A DNA stretch of 64,000 bases from Streptomyces sp. NBC_00448 (GCF_036014115.1 NZ_CP107913.1:4387001-4451000), one strand, 5' to 3'. Counted from the first letter of the stretch, positions 1 to 11,174 are shown. The notes: generated by a model not told the origin, from the sequence alone. Made by a program: numbers and translations.

Positions 1-361
1 ACTGGTGGATCGTGCACATGTAGGCGTACGTCCCCGCCTTGCCCGGAGCGGTGAAGGTCGTGGTCTTCCCGGGAGCGACGTGGCCGGTGTCGAAGAGCTT
101 TCCGGTGTCGGCCGTCACGGTGTGGTCGGTGGTGTCCTCGTTGGTCACGGTGACCTTCGCGCCGGGGTGGACGGTCAGCGTGGCCGGGTGGAACGCGAAG
201 TCCTTGATGGTGATCTTCGTCGCGCCGGCCGGCGACGGGCTCGCGGAGGACCCGCCGGAGCCGGACGACGAGGAGGTGCAGCCGGTCAGGACGAGCAGCG
301 CGGCGGCCACGGCGAGGGCCGCGGCCTTGCCGCGCCGGGCGGGGATACGGGAGTCGGTCAC
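1..361 (-). CDS. Cupredoxin-domain lipoprotein (partial, C-terminus beyond window)
   Basis: About 120 residues are visible from a GTG start (GAGG six bases upstream); the gene runs off the left edge. A short basic N-terminus, a hydrophobic stretch and a lipobox (LTGC) are followed by a Ser/Gly/Pro linker, so this should be a membrane-anchored lipoprotein facing outward. The rest is plastocyanin/azurin-like: an early His (DHTV), then YMCTIH near the edge supplies the Cys and a second His expected of a type 1 copper site. A final Met ligand would lie outside the window. Family knowledge suggests copper binding or electron transfer. It lies on the same strand as the two ferritin-like genes behind it. 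Confidence 0.8.
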   Translation of the reverse strand, partial: MTDSRIPARRGKAAALAVAAALLVLTGCTSSSSGSGGSSASPSPAGATKITIKDFAFHPATLTVHPGAKVTVTNEDTTDHTVTADTGKLFDTGHVAPGKTTTFTAPGKAGTYAYMCTIHQ

Positions 362-526
362 GTCGGGCCTCGGGTGGGGACGGGAGCGGGGACGGCGGGG
401 ACGGCGAAGGCGGGTGGGCCGGGTCTCAGCCCCGGAAGGGCGCCCGGTAGGGGTGGCCCGCCCCTTGCGCGTGGGCGGACCACCCGGCCCCTGGGCACCG
501 TCCGGGTGGCGTTCCGAACGGCCGGG

Positions 527-1354
527 TCAGACCGTCAGAAGCGCGGGACTGGCGGCCTTGTCCGTCGGCAGGAAGTCGTCCGGCACCGGGTACTTGCCGA
601 GCACGAAGTTGAGGATCGCCGCGTGCATCGCCTCGACCGGCGCGATGGTCGCCGCGGTGGCGATACCCGCCGCCGCGCTCACGTTGTACGTCGCGAACAG
701 GTACGTCTGCGCGGCCTGGTCCTCCAGCGTGAGCGCCAGGTTCGCGACGTCCGTCACCGTCTTCGCCTTGCCCAGCGCCGCCAGCGTGGCGGGCTGGTTG
801 GACAGCGGCACGTTCGTGATCGCCGGCTTGCCGGCGCCGGTGAGCACCGCGTTCCACGCCTTGGCGTGGTCGGCGTGCTGCGCCATCGCGGTGGTCACGA
901 AGGTGGCGATGGCCGGCGGCACCGTACCGAGCTTGCCGGCCTTGGCCGCCTTGAGCGTGGCCTGGTACGCGCCGACCGCCTGGTTCTCCAGCGCCACCGC
1001 GAGCGCGACGACCTTCAGGTCACCGGTGTACTGGCTCTTGGAGGAGCCGGACGCGGAAGCGGAGGCGGACCCGGAGGGCGCCGCGGCGGAGTCGTGCTTG
1101 TCGCTGCTGGAGCAGGCGGCCAGCGCCATCGCGGCCGCGAGACCGCCGGCGCCGAAGAGGAAACGGCGGCGGGCGGGGTCGCTCGGCCCGTCCTCCTGCT
1201 TGCCGAGGTTGCCGCGGATGTCCTCGGCGAGGTCCACCGCGCTGGCCCGCATGGCGGGCAGGGTGTCGCGGTGGGCGGTCTCCATGTCGCGGGTGAGCCG
1301 GGCGAGCTGGTCCTCGCTGATCGGCATGTCCCAGCCGTCGCGTGCGGTGGTCAC
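527..1354 (-). CDS. Tat-exported ferritin-like domain lipoprotein
   Basis: The protein has 275 residues. About 62 residues precede a twin-arginine motif (RRRFLFGAGG), a hydrophobic core and a lipobox-like AAC, so it is probably exported folded and lipid-anchored. After a low-complexity Ser/Ala linker come four helix-rich segments with LEDQAAQTY and VEAMHAA signatures, as in ferritin-like four-helix bundles of the desiccation-related type. Its start overlaps the stop of the upstream ferritin-like gene by 4 bp, so the two are translationally coupled paralogues. Metal or oxidative-stress protection is inferred from the fold only; the substrate is unknown. The long N-terminal extension before the Tat signal is unusual. 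Confidence 0.75.
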   Translation of the reverse strand: MTTARDGWDMPISEDQLARLTRDMETAHRDTLPAMRASAVDLAEDIRGNLGKQEDGPSDPARRRFLFGAGGLAAAMALAACSSSDKHDSAAAPSGSASASASGSSKSQYTGDLKVVALAVALENQAVGAYQATLKAAKAGKLGTVPPAIATFVTTAMAQHADHAKAWNAVLTGAGKPAITNVPLSNQPATLAALGKAKTVTDVANLALTLEDQAAQTYLFATYNVSAAAGIATAATIAPVEAMHAAILNFVLGKYPVPDDFLPTDKAASPALLTV

Positions 1355-2139
1355 TTCACGGCCCCCTCAGTGATCGGCGAGGCGTTCTTGGTCGGGTAGA
1401 AGGCGTTGGGGAAGCCGACGCTGCCGATGGCCGCGGGGAGCTTGGCGACGTCGGTCGGGATGGCGACCAGGTCGCCGAGGTTGTCGGCGAGCAGCGCCTG
1501 CACGGCGAGCAGTGTCGCGCGGTGCTGGGCCTCCACCGGCGCCACCGAGGCGAACAGCTTGCGCAGTTCGGCGCTGCTGACCTGGCTGACGTTCTTGGTG
1601 TAGGTCTGCGCGGCCACGTCCTCCAGCGTGATGGCGAGCTTCACCACGTCGGCGGGGGTCTTGATGGTGGGCAGCGTCTTCTTCACCACGGCCGCGTACT
1701 TCGGGTCCGTGCCGGTCTGCTGCTTGCCGCCGGCCTGGGTGACCGCGGCGTTGAACGCCTTCACGTGCGCCTGGTGCTGGGTGGTGGTCTTCGCGATGAA
1801 GGCCACGATCGTCTTGTTGCCGTCCTTGATGAACGGCAGGCCCGCGGCGGTCTGGTAGACGCTGATCGCCAGGTTCTCGATCGACGCGGCGGTCTGCAGC
1901 GCCATGACGTCGTTGCTCGACGTGGCGGCGGCGGCGCGCACCGACGTCAGCAGCGCCGCGGCACCGGCCGCGCCCGCGACCGCGCTTCCGCGCCGCCACC
2001 AGCGGCGCGGCTGCGGCCCGGTGGCCTCCGCGAAGTCGGCCAGCGCGTCCTGGGTGATGCGTACGGCGTCGCTGTTCAGGTCCTGGGACTGCTCGGTCAG
2101 CTCTTCGAGCAGTCGGGTGTCGATGCGCTCTACGCCCAT
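1351..2139 (-). CDS. Ferritin-like domain protein with N-terminal membrane/Tat-like segment
   Basis: The protein has 262 residues from ATG at 2139; GAGGAG sits upstream, and GTG at 2142 is equally possible. A cytoplasmic-looking helical N-terminus (about 50 residues) leads into a Trp/Arg-rich stretch (RRWWRRGSAV) and a hydrophobic Ala-rich segment, a degenerate Tat-like signal or anchor. The downstream part resembles the neighbouring ferritin-like protein: an ASIENLAISVYQTA helix, TTQHQAHVKAF, LEDVAAQTY and VEAQHRA. It is first of the ferritin pair and divergent from the SigK-type sigma gene, which could control it. Catalytic activity is unproven. Confidence 0.72.
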   Translation of the reverse strand: MGVERIDTRLLEELTEQSQDLNSDAVRITQDALADFAEATGPQPRRWWRRGSAVAGAAGAAALLTSVRAAAATSSNDVMALQTAASIENLAISVYQTAAGLPFIKDGNKTIVAFIAKTTTQHQAHVKAFNAAVTQAGGKQQTGTDPKYAAVVKKTLPTIKTPADVVKLAITLEDVAAQTYTKNVSQVSSAELRKLFASVAPVEAQHRATLLAVQALLADNLGDLVAIPTDVAKLPAAIGSVGFPNAFYPTKNASPITEGAVK

Positions 2140-2496
2140 CACGCCCCATCTCTCCTCGCACCCGCTCGGTCCACGGGCGCTCTGCGACACGTTCGCCGCT
2201 GCGACCGGCGCGGATTGGTCCGCGGCCCGAAAGCCGCGCCAGGTCCACCCCCACGGGTGAAGACACCGCCGGGTGGCTGACGGCGCGGACCCGAAAACAC
2301 CCGGTGAGCCGTCCGGGACCCGCCGCGGACCCGGCCCGGCCCGGATCGCGGTGGGTTAGCGTCGCGAGGGCCGGCCGGGCGCACGAGGCCGTACCGCCGT
2401 ACGGCTTCCGCGCCCGTATCCCCGTCGGTTCGCGACCAATCCGCGCGCCGGACGGCGACGAATGACCGGTGACCGCATGACAGTCCGGAGGTGTCC
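2140..2496. promoter_or_regulatory. Divergent intergenic region between ferritin-like pair and SigK/RskA genes
   Basis: About 350 bp without a convincing gene. It must contain the promoters for the leftward ferritin-like operon and the rightward sigma/anti-sigma operon. I see no clear sigma-70 hexamers and no strong palindrome, which would fit control by an alternative sigma factor, but I cannot name the recognition site by eye. Confidence 0.4.
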
Positions 2497-3084
2497 ATGC
2501 GCGTGGCAGCACGTGACGGCCAGTCCCCCGCGCCCCGCTCCGGGGTGCTGGAGGCGTTGCTCGACCGGGTCTCCCGGGGCGACCAGGAGGCGTTCGAGCA
2601 CCTCTACACGGCGGTCGCCGGCGCCGTGCTCGGCCTGGTCCGCCGGGTGGTGCGCGACTCGGCCCAGTCGGAGGAGGTCGCGCAGGAGGTCCTCATCGAG
2701 GTCTGGCGGTGCGCGGCCAGGTTCGACCCGCAGCAGGGCAGCGCCATGGCGTGGATCATGACGATGGCCCACCGCCGCGCCGTGGACCGGGTGCGGTCGG
2801 CGCAGGCGGCCGCCGACCGGGAGCACAAAGCCGGGCTGCGCGACCGGGTGCGCGCCTTCGACGAGGTCACCGAGCAGGTGGAGCGGCGGCTGGAGCGCGA
2901 GCAGGTCAGGCGCTGCCTGGAGCGGCTCACCGAACTCCAGCACGAGTCGGTGACCCTCGCCTACTACCGCGGCTACACCTACCAGGAGACCGCGGAAGTG
3001 CTCGGGGTGGCCCTGGGCACGGTCAAGACCCGACTGCGGGACGGACTGATCCGGCTCCGCGACTGCTTGGGGGTGGCGTCGTGA
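2497..3084 (+). CDS. sigK: ECF sigma factor, SigK-like
   Basis: The protein has 195 residues from ATG at 2497, chosen because GGAGG ends five bases upstream; the in-frame GTG at 2491 would overlap that site. Region 2 is visible as FEHLYTAVAGAVLGLVRRVVRD, then the SEEVAQEVLIEVWR core and a WIMTMAHRRAVDRVR segment. Region 4 carries the YYRGYTYQETAEVLGVALGTVKTRLRDGL helix-turn-helix. A GTGA overlap with the RskA-type anti-sigma gene marks a classical SigK/RskA pair. The regulon is probably cell-envelope or copper/redox related, given the divergent cupredoxin and ferritin-like genes, but that is inference. Confidence 0.88.
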   Translation: MRVAARDGQSPAPRSGVLEALLDRVSRGDQEAFEHLYTAVAGAVLGLVRRVVRDSAQSEEVAQEVLIEVWRCAARFDPQQGSAMAWIMTMAHRRAVDRVRSAQAAADREHKAGLRDRVRAFDEVTEQVERRLEREQVRRCLERLTELQHESVTLAYYRGYTYQETAEVLGVALGTVKTRLRDGLIRLRDCLGVAS

Positions 3085-3824
3085 CCGAAGTCGACCTGCA
3101 CACGCTGACCGGCGCGTACGCGGTCGGCGCGCTGGAGGACCGGGAGGCGCGGGACTTCCGCCGGCACCTGACCCGGTGCGAGGCGTGCGACCAGGAGGTG
3201 CGCGAACTGCGCGAGACCGCGGCCCGGTTGGCCCTCGCGGTGGCCGAGGTGCCGCCGGTGGGGATGCGCGGCCGGGTACTGGCCGCGCTGCCCGAGGTGC
3301 GCCAGCTGCCGCCGGAGCCGTCGGCGACGCAGCGGTCCCTCCGGCGCAACTGGCGCCGCCGGCTGCCGTACTACGCGCTCGCCGCGTGCCTGGCCGGCGC
3401 GATCGCCTCCGCGGGCATAGCGATCCAGGCCGAGCACACCGCCGACCGGCAGCGCGACCGCACCGCGCTGGCCGAACACCATGCGGATCAGCTCAGCACG
3501 CTGCTCACCGCGCCCGACGCCTCCTTCCGCACCCAGGGGCTCAAGGGCGGCGGCACCGCGACCGTGGTGTCCTCGGCGCGGGCCGGGCAGGCCGCGCTGG
3601 TCTACCGCGACCTGCCGAAGCTGCCGGACTCGCGGGTCTACGAACTGTGGTTCAGCAGGAACGGCACCATGGTGCCCGCGGGCCTGGTGGACTCCGCCAC
3701 CGCGTCCGGGTCGGCCCTGCTCAAAGGGCGGACGGACGGCGCCGACGCGGTCGGGGTGACCGCGGAACCGCACGGCGGCTCCCCCGTGCCCACCTCCGCA
3801 CCGCTGGCCGTGCTGCCCCTGTGA
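3081..3824 (+). CDS. rskA: Anti-sigma-K factor RskA-type membrane protein
   Basis: The protein has 247 residues from GTG, overlapping the sigma stop by 4 bp. The N-terminus contains the zinc-associated anti-sigma motif (HLTRCEACDQEV, H-x3-C-x2-C) in a helical sigma-binding domain. One transmembrane helix (YYALAACLAGAIASAGIAI) lies near residue 100. The external C-terminal half has RskA hallmarks (ALVYRDLPKLPDSRVYELWF and VGVTAEPHGGSPVPTSAPL). Family knowledge: it sequesters the sigma factor and releases it after regulated intramembrane proteolysis. The paired arrangement supports direct control of the preceding gene product. Confidence 0.9.
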   Translation: MTEVDLHTLTGAYAVGALEDREARDFRRHLTRCEACDQEVRELRETAARLALAVAEVPPVGMRGRVLAALPEVRQLPPEPSATQRSLRRNWRRRLPYYALAACLAGAIASAGIAIQAEHTADRQRDRTALAEHHADQLSTLLTAPDASFRTQGLKGGGTATVVSSARAGQAALVYRDLPKLPDSRVYELWFSRNGTMVPAGLVDSATASGSALLKGRTDGADAVGVTAEPHGGSPVPTSAPLAVLPL

Positions 3825-3922
3825 CCGGCGGCTGCGCCCGTGGTGGCCTCCCGCCGGGCGCAGCCGCCTCCAGCGCGGGCCACGGCTGCCGCTGCCGTGG
3901 CGGCTGCTCGCCGCCGTAGCGG

Positions 3923-4939
3923 CTACTCCTCGCTGTAGGTGATGGTGCCGTGCTCGTCCATCGTCGGGCGGATCTTCGACGGGCCGTAGGGGTCGATGTC
4001 GGAGGGGCGGGGCGGTTCGGGGCCGTCGAGGCCGAACCGGACCATGCGGCCGACCCGGACCACGAAGAACCGCCGGTCGTGGACGGACAGTTCGTTGGCG
4101 CGGCCGGCGGCTTGGAACCGCGCGGCGACCCGGTCGTACTCCGCCTTCTCCTGCGGGGTGAGCTTGCGCATCCGCGGCCACATCTCGGTGAGCGCCGTCA
4201 CCAGGGTGCGGCGGGCCGCGTGCGGGGTGGCCACGATCATGGAGAAGGGCTCCCAGCCGTCCTCGGTGCGCTCCACCACGCGGAAGGCGGCCGGCAACAC
4301 CACGGTGCCGGGGTGGGTTTCCAGCGCCCGGCGGGAGTCGGCGCGGACGTCGGCCGGGTAGCGCTCGCTGCGGTAGTGCAGTTCGCGCAGCGCCAGCCGC
4401 TCGGAGCCGGCCACCACCCCGGTGACCGCGGAGTGGTCCATCACGAAGTCCTGGTCCACCTCCGGCTCGTCGGGCGAACCGTCCCAGTCGAGCACCAGGG
4501 CGTCCCGGTCGGCGGGGCGTGGCGGTTCCAGGCCGTCCTCGTTGCTGTAGACGTACTCCTCGGCGCGCACCACCCGGTAGCGCACCCCGCACACGGTCAG
4601 TTCGTCGAGCGGCTCCTGCTCCAACCTGGCGACCGCGGCGAGCAGTTCGCGGCGCACCACGGGGTCGTCGGTGTCGTCCTTGGCCTTCAGCCACAAATAC
4701 GAGTTGAGCGCGTCGCGGGACGCCTGCGGGAAGCCCTCCACCGCCGGCTCCACCATCCGCCAGCCGGTCTCGCCCGGGGTGTGCGCGGCCAGCCCGAACA
4801 CCGGGCCGCGGATGATGTAGTGCGCGTAACGGCGCGCGGCGTCCGCCGCGTCCGCTTCCTCCGCGGCCGCCACCGGATGGTCGACCGGTCGCACCCGCAT
4901 CACCAGACCGTCCGGCTCGACCTGTTCCTCGCTACTCAT
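3923..4939 (-). CDS. DUF5954 family protein
   Basis: The protein has 338 residues, is soluble and acidic, with no signal or membrane segment. It is recognised by overall similarity to a conserved streptomycete family (DUF5954). Trp-rich and charged stretches include YAHYIIRGPVFGLAAHTPG and an internal repeat-like theme: a VRYRVVRAEEYVY segment with GLEPPRPADRD is echoed later by RRFFVVRVGRMVRFG with GPEPPRPSDID. This suggests two related halves. Function is unknown. It stands alone between the sigma operon and a HAD phosphatase, with a bidirectional promoter region on its upstream side. Confidence 0.65.
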   Translation of the reverse strand: MSSEEQVEPDGLVMRVRPVDHPVAAAEEADAADAARRYAHYIIRGPVFGLAAHTPGETGWRMVEPAVEGFPQASRDALNSYLWLKAKDDTDDPVVRRELLAAVARLEQEPLDELTVCGVRYRVVRAEEYVYSNEDGLEPPRPADRDALVLDWDGSPDEPEVDQDFVMDHSAVTGVVAGSERLALRELHYRSERYPADVRADSRRALETHPGTVVLPAAFRVVERTEDGWEPFSMIVATPHAARRTLVTALTEMWPRMRKLTPQEKAEYDRVAARFQAAGRANELSVHDRRFFVVRVGRMVRFGLDGPEPPRPSDIDPYGPSKIRPTMDEHGTITYSEE

Positions 4940-5073
4940 ACGAGCATTGTGCTCACACAGGGTGCATCCTTGTCAGGCGTTCGCCACGACTCATATGCAC
5001 AGCATCAACACACTTTCTCCCGAACGCAGTTGGCACCGCGTCCGACCCCTGCTCGGCAGGGTCGCATCGGCGG

Positions 5074-5838
5074 TCAGCGGGGAGCGGCCGTGGCGCGCAG
5101 CGCCGCGCGCAATCCGTCGACGCCCGCGTAGTGCAGGCCGGCCATCCCGGCGGCCTCGGCGGCGGCGACGTTTCCGGCGGTGTCGTCGACGAACAGGCAG
5201 CGGCGCGGGTCGGCGCCGGCCAGCGCGGCAGCGGCGGCGTAGACCCGGGGATCGGGCTTGGCGGCGCCGAACCGGGCGGTGTTGAGCACGGCGTCGAAGG
5301 AGTCGGCGAGGCCGATGGCGGCCAGGTACGACTCGAGCCGGGTGGTGGCGTTGGAGACCAGCACCACCGGGACCCGGCGGCGTACGGCGGCGAGCAGCGC
5401 CAGCACCTCGGGGTCGAGGCGGCCGGTACTGGCGGTCCACTCGGCGACCATCGCGGTGGCGGCCGCGGCGGAACCGCAGACGGCGGCCAGGTCGGCGGCG
5501 ACGCGCACCCGCCACTCCTCGTCGGTGATCGCGCCGGTGATCGCGCGTTCGAGCAGCGCGGGCCGGAACGCGGCCTCGGCCAGGGTCCCTTCGGGCAGGC
5601 CGCGGGCGCGATCGATCGAGGACATCGCGTCGGGCGCCCACAGGTGGACGACGCCGTCGAAGTCGCAGAGCACCGCGTCGTAAGGGGAGCCGTCCGTACG
5701 GTCGTACGCGCGGCCGTCCGCGAACTCCGGTGCCTGGCGGGGCCGTTCGTACCGCCCTTCCGGCCCCTCCTCCAGCCCCTGCTCCAGATGCCGCTCGGGT
5801 TGCGCGTTCTCGGCCGCTCGCCGCTCGCTGTCCGTCAC
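5074..5838 (-). CDS. HAD-superfamily hydrolase
   Basis: The protein has 254 residues from GTG. After a charged, probably disordered leader of about 50 residues, HAD motif I appears as CDFDGVV (nucleophile Asp and acid/base Asp). Motif II is LVSNATT, motif III is the Lys in GAAKPDPRVY, and motif IV is FVDDTAGN. The helical cap between motifs I and II is that of subfamily IA. A phosphatase acting on a small phosphorylated metabolite is expected, but the substrate cannot be told from sequence. It is encoded alone; the 235 bp before it separate it from DUF5954. Confidence 0.85.
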   Translation of the reverse strand: MTDSERRAAENAQPERHLEQGLEEGPEGRYERPRQAPEFADGRAYDRTDGSPYDAVLCDFDGVVHLWAPDAMSSIDRARGLPEGTLAEAAFRPALLERAITGAITDEEWRVRVAADLAAVCGSAAAATAMVAEWTASTGRLDPEVLALLAAVRRRVPVVLVSNATTRLESYLAAIGLADSFDAVLNTARFGAAKPDPRVYAAAAALAGADPRRCLFVDDTAGNVAAAEAAGMAGLHYAGVDGLRAALRATAAPR

Positions 5839-5926
5839 CCGCTCACCGTAGCGTCGGCGCCGGGACGGACGGCGGCGCGGTACGGCCCCCCTCGGGTCGT
5901 ACCGCGCCGCGCGACGGGTGGGCGGG

Positions 5927-7908
<1,982 letters not shown>

Positions 7909-7912
<4 letters not shown>

Positions 7913-8586
7913 GCGTGCGGCTCCTCGACCGGTCCGCCCCGGCGGCCGAGCGCGGCTCCGGTGAGCGGGCCGAGCGGGATCACCGGGCGCTTCCACGTCG
8001 AGTTGGTGACGACGGCGAACGACGCGTACCAGGCGAACACCGCGGTGACCAGGCCGATCCAGCCGCCGACCTTGGTGATGGTGACGTTCGTCGCGAACTC
8101 CCCGACGGCCAGCACTATGAAGGTCGCGGACAGCGCCACGAACACCGCGAGCAGCGCCGCGTTGGTGCGCAGTGCGGCGGCCGTCATGTAGACCGTGAAC
8201 ACGGCCCAGACCAGCAGGTACAGGCCGGTGGCCTGGTGCGCGGTGTCCGGCGGGAGCGTACCGACCACGAACTTCACGTAGGCCGCGTACGACAGCCAGA
8301 ACGCGCCGTACGACGCGAACGCGGTCGCCCCGAAGGTGTTGCCCTTGCGGAACTCCCACATGCCGGCGAGGAGTTGTATCAGGCCGCCGTAGAACAGCGC
8401 GAGCGGTAGCACCACGGTGAGCAGGTTCTGGTCGATCAGGTGCGCGTTGAAGGAGCTGAGCACGAACGTGGTGGACGCGAATCCGGCCAGGCCGAGCGGT
8501 CCGGGGTCGGCGATCGTGTCCGCGGCGGCGGACGCGGGTGCGGGTGCGGGTGTGGCTTCTGCGGAGGTCGGGGCGGGGATGCTCAT
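7909..8586 (-). CDS. Acetate uptake transporter, GPR1/FUN34/YaaH (SatP) family
   Basis: The protein has 225 residues with six hydrophobic helices after a flexible Ala/Pro-rich N-terminus. The family signature near the first helix is present as DPGPLGLAGFASTTFVLSSFNA, where the usual N-P-x-P-L-G-L motif has Asp in place of Asn. FYGGLIQLLAGMWEFRKGNTFGATAFASYGAFWLS is the second conserved block. Family members form acetate/succinate-proton channels in the cytoplasmic membrane. The 4-bp overlap with acsA indicates co-translation, so imported acetate is probably passed directly to activation. Confidence 0.92.
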
Positions 8587-8802
8587 CTGCGGGGTTCCTC
8601 CTCGTCGAGGAAGGCAGCGGTAGGCGACAGCGCACGGCTCTGCGGCCGGCTGCCGCCAGGGGCCGTTCCCGGCCCCCGCTCCACGCTAGGACGACTCTCG
8701 GCCACGTGACCTCCCTCACACCCAGCCGTTCGCCCAGCGGTCCCCTCCACTCGGTGGACGGTCCCCCTCACGCGCCGAACGGTCACGGCGGGCTCTTTTC
8801 CG

Positions 8803-9183
8803 TCACGTCGCGGTGACGCGTTCCTTCGCGGTGTGCTCCTCCAGCGCGGCCCGGAGGAAGGTCAGGGATGCGGTAGGGGTGAGGGCAGTGTCGCGGAGCA
8901 AGTCGTAGGCGAGGCACAGCGGTTCCACATCTTCGGGCTCTTCGACGAGGTGGCCGCTCCAACTGCTCTGCGTGTAGGCGACGGTGTGGCCGTCCTGGAA
9001 GAAGATGAGTTCCAGGCAGCTGCGGATGTGGTGCGGTCCGGTGCCGAACGGCACGACGTGCAGTGACACATCGGGTTGCGGAGCGACCTCGATGAGGTGT
9101 TCCAGTTGTGCGGTCCAGGTCCGGGGGTCGCGGGCTTTGCGGCGCAGCACGGCTTCGTCGATCAGGGCGCCGGCTCTCCGATG
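8803..9183 (-). pseudogene. Remnant of an XRE-family regulator (DUF5753 C-terminal part)
   Basis: An open 115-codon stretch from GTG at 9150 reads like the C-terminal half of DUF5753, the ligand/effector part of streptomycete XRE regulators: WTAQLEHLIEVAPQPDVSLHVVPFGTG, then LELIFFQDGHTVAYTQSSWSG. The similarity continues upstream of that GTG as ALIDEAVLRR, but an in-frame TGA lies about 16 codons before it, and no helix-turn-helix domain is found. Whole proteins have about 280 residues. I read it as a decayed, N-terminally deleted gene, though a short expressed fragment is not excluded. Confidence 0.65.
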
Positions 9184-9311
9184 GCGTCGTCGCCCTCACG
9201 GGAAGCGGTCCCCGCGATCTGCGCACCTTCCTCACGGGCCACGTGACCGCCTTCCGCTGGACCCGTAGGCCCGCGGTCGGCGCTTCCCGGGCGGAACGAC
9301 GGTTCTCCGGC

Positions 9312-11174
9312 CTACGGTTCGCCCGCGCGTGCGGGGCTGGGGCTTCCCGCCGGCGGCGGCTCGGGGCCGGTGACCTCCTCGGGCAGATGCATGCGGAGCA
9401 TCACCCGGTCCACGGCGGCGGGCGAGAGGCGGCCGCGGGTGAGGAGCGATCCCACCACCATCACCGCGAAGGCGACCGGCACCGTCCAGGCGGCGGGCTC
9501 CTCCAGGAGCGCGGCGCCCCAACCGTGCCCGGGGCCGCGGACGCTGGTGACCACGACGGCCACCGCGGCCAGCCCGCCGCCGGCGACGAGCCCGGCCAGC
9601 GCGCCGTGGTCGGTGAGCCCGCGCCACCAGATCCCGAGCACCAGCAGCGGGCAGAAGGACGAGGCGGCGACCGCGAACGCGAGCCCGATCGCGTCGGCGA
9701 CCGGCAGCCCGGACGTCATCGTCGCCATCGCCAGCGGGGGCACGCCGGCCACCAGGGACGCCCAGCGGAAGCCGCGCGCCGACCCGCGCAGCAGGTCCTG
9801 GGAGACCACGGCGGCCACCGACACCGTCAGCCCCGACGCGGTGGAGACGAACGCGGCGAAGGCCCCCGCCGTGGCCAGCGCGGCCAGCAACCGACCGGCC
9901 TCCCCGCCCTGCACGATCTGCGGCAGCACCAGAACAGCGGTGTCGGTCCGCCCGGTGAGCAGGAGTTGGGGCGCGAACACCCGGCCGAGTGCCCCGTACA
10001 CCGGAGGCAGCAGGTAGAAGACGCTCAGCAGCACCAGGACCAGCAGCGTCGTACGGCGCGCGGCCTGCCCGTCCGGGTTCGTGTAGAAGCGCACGAGGAC
10101 GTGCGGCAGGCCCATCGTGCCGAGGAAGGTGGCGAGCAGGATCGAGTACACCGCGTACAGCGGGTGCCCGCGGCCGCCCGCGCCGGACAGCGGCCGGGCC
10201 CACTGCGAGCCGGTCGCGGGCGCGAGGCCCACCTGGTGCGGCACGGGCACCCCGGCGGGGAAGGTGAGCCGCGCCCCGGCGGCGGCGGAGTGCTCCCCGA
10301 CCGCGAGCCGTACGGTTCGGGTACGGCCGGCGGGCCCCAAGGCACCGCCGCCGGAAGGGTTTCCGGCCACGCCGGTGCCCTCGCCGACGTCGGCGCCCGC
10401 AGCCACGTCAGCGTCCTCGCCCTTGTACGTCCTCCCGTCCAGGCCCCCGCTGACCGCGATCGTCACCGGTGCGCGCACGTCGAAGCGCACCGGGTCCTGG
10501 ATGCGCACCACCGTGGTGTGCGGGAAGCGCGGCACGTCGGGCCCGGTCAGCGCGGGTGACCCGGCGGTCCGCCAGGCCATCACCAGGAACAGCGCGGGCA
10601 CCGCGATCGCGATCAGCTTCAGCCAGAAGTGCAGGCCCTGGACGAGGGTGACGCTGCGCATGCCGCCCGCCGCCGACACGACGACCACCGCGACCGCGAC
10701 CACGACCGCACCCGCCCACCGGGGCGCCCCGGTCACCGTCTGCAACGTAAGCCCCGCGCCCTGGAGTTGGGGCGCCAGGTAGAGCCAGGCGATCACCGCG
10801 ACCAGCACGCTCGCCACCCGGCGCACCGCGGTGGAGCCGAGCCGCTCCTCGGCGAAGTCAGGCAGCGTGTACGCGCCCGAGCGCCGCAGCGGGGCCGCGA
10901 CCAGCAGCAGGAGGACCAGATAGCCGGCCGCGTAGCCGACCGGGTACGCCAGCATGTCCACGCCGTACGCCATCACCAGGCCCGCGACGCCGAGGAAGGA
11001 CGCCGCCGACAGGTACTCCCCGCTGATCGCGGAGGCGTTCCACAGCGGCGAGACCTCGCGCGAGGCCACGTAGAAGTCGGAGGTGGCGCGGGACAGCCGC
11101 AGCCCGTAGACGCCGACGGCGACGGTCGCCACGAGGACGGCGGCGAGCGCGGCGAGCCCGAGCGCGGGGTTCAC
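9312..11174 (-). CDS. Sodium:solute symporter family protein (acetate/monocarboxylate type)
   Basis: The protein has 620 residues and about 13 hydrophobic helices. SSS hallmarks are FYVASREVSPLWNASAISGEYLSAASFLG near helices 1-2, GAYTLPDFAEERLGS, GGMRSVTLVQG and GLPHVLVRFYTNPDGQAARR. It is closest to ActP/MctC-type carriers of acetate and other short monocarboxylates. A hydrophilic, Gly-rich insert of roughly 140 residues lies between the helices near residues 205 and 345, longer than in the typical carrier. Its start overlaps the stop of the small membrane protein gene, placing it last in a LytS-LytR-DUF485-SSS operon. Confidence 0.85.
   Translation of the reverse strand: MNPALGLAALAAVLVATVAVGVYGLRLSRATSDFYVASREVSPLWNASAISGEYLSAASFLGVAGLVMAYGVDMLAYPVGYAAGYLVLLLLVAAPLRRSGAYTLPDFAEERLGSTAVRRVASVLVAVIAWLYLAPQLQGAGLTLQTVTGAPRWAGAVVVAVAVVVVSAAGGMRSVTLVQGLHFWLKLIAIAVPALFLVMAWRTAGSPALTGPDVPRFPHTTVVRIQDPVRFDVRAPVTIAVSGGLDGRTYKGEDADVAAGADVGEGTGVAGNPSGGGALGPAGRTRTVRLAVGEHSAAAGARLTFPAGVPVPHQVGLAPATGSQWARPLSGAGGRGHPLYAVYSILLATFLGTMGLPHVLVRFYTNPDGQAARRTTLLVLVLLSVFYLLPPVYGALGRVFAPQLLLTGRTDTAVLVLPQIVQGGEAGRLLAALATAGAFAAFVSTASGLTVSVAAVVSQDLLRGSARGFRWASLVAGVPPLAMATMTSGLPVADAIGLAFAVAASSFCPLLVLGIWWRGLTDHGALAGLVAGGGLAAVAVVVTSVRGPGHGWGAALLEEPAAWTVPVAFAVMVVGSLLTRGRLSPAAVDRVMLRMHLPEEVTGPEPPPAGSPSPARAGEP

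Noticed and set aside
8783..9235. 150-codon minus-strand frame covering the DUF5753 remnant in another phase
   Set aside because: Arg/Pro-rich composition and no similarity; the DUF5753 signal lies in the alternative frame.
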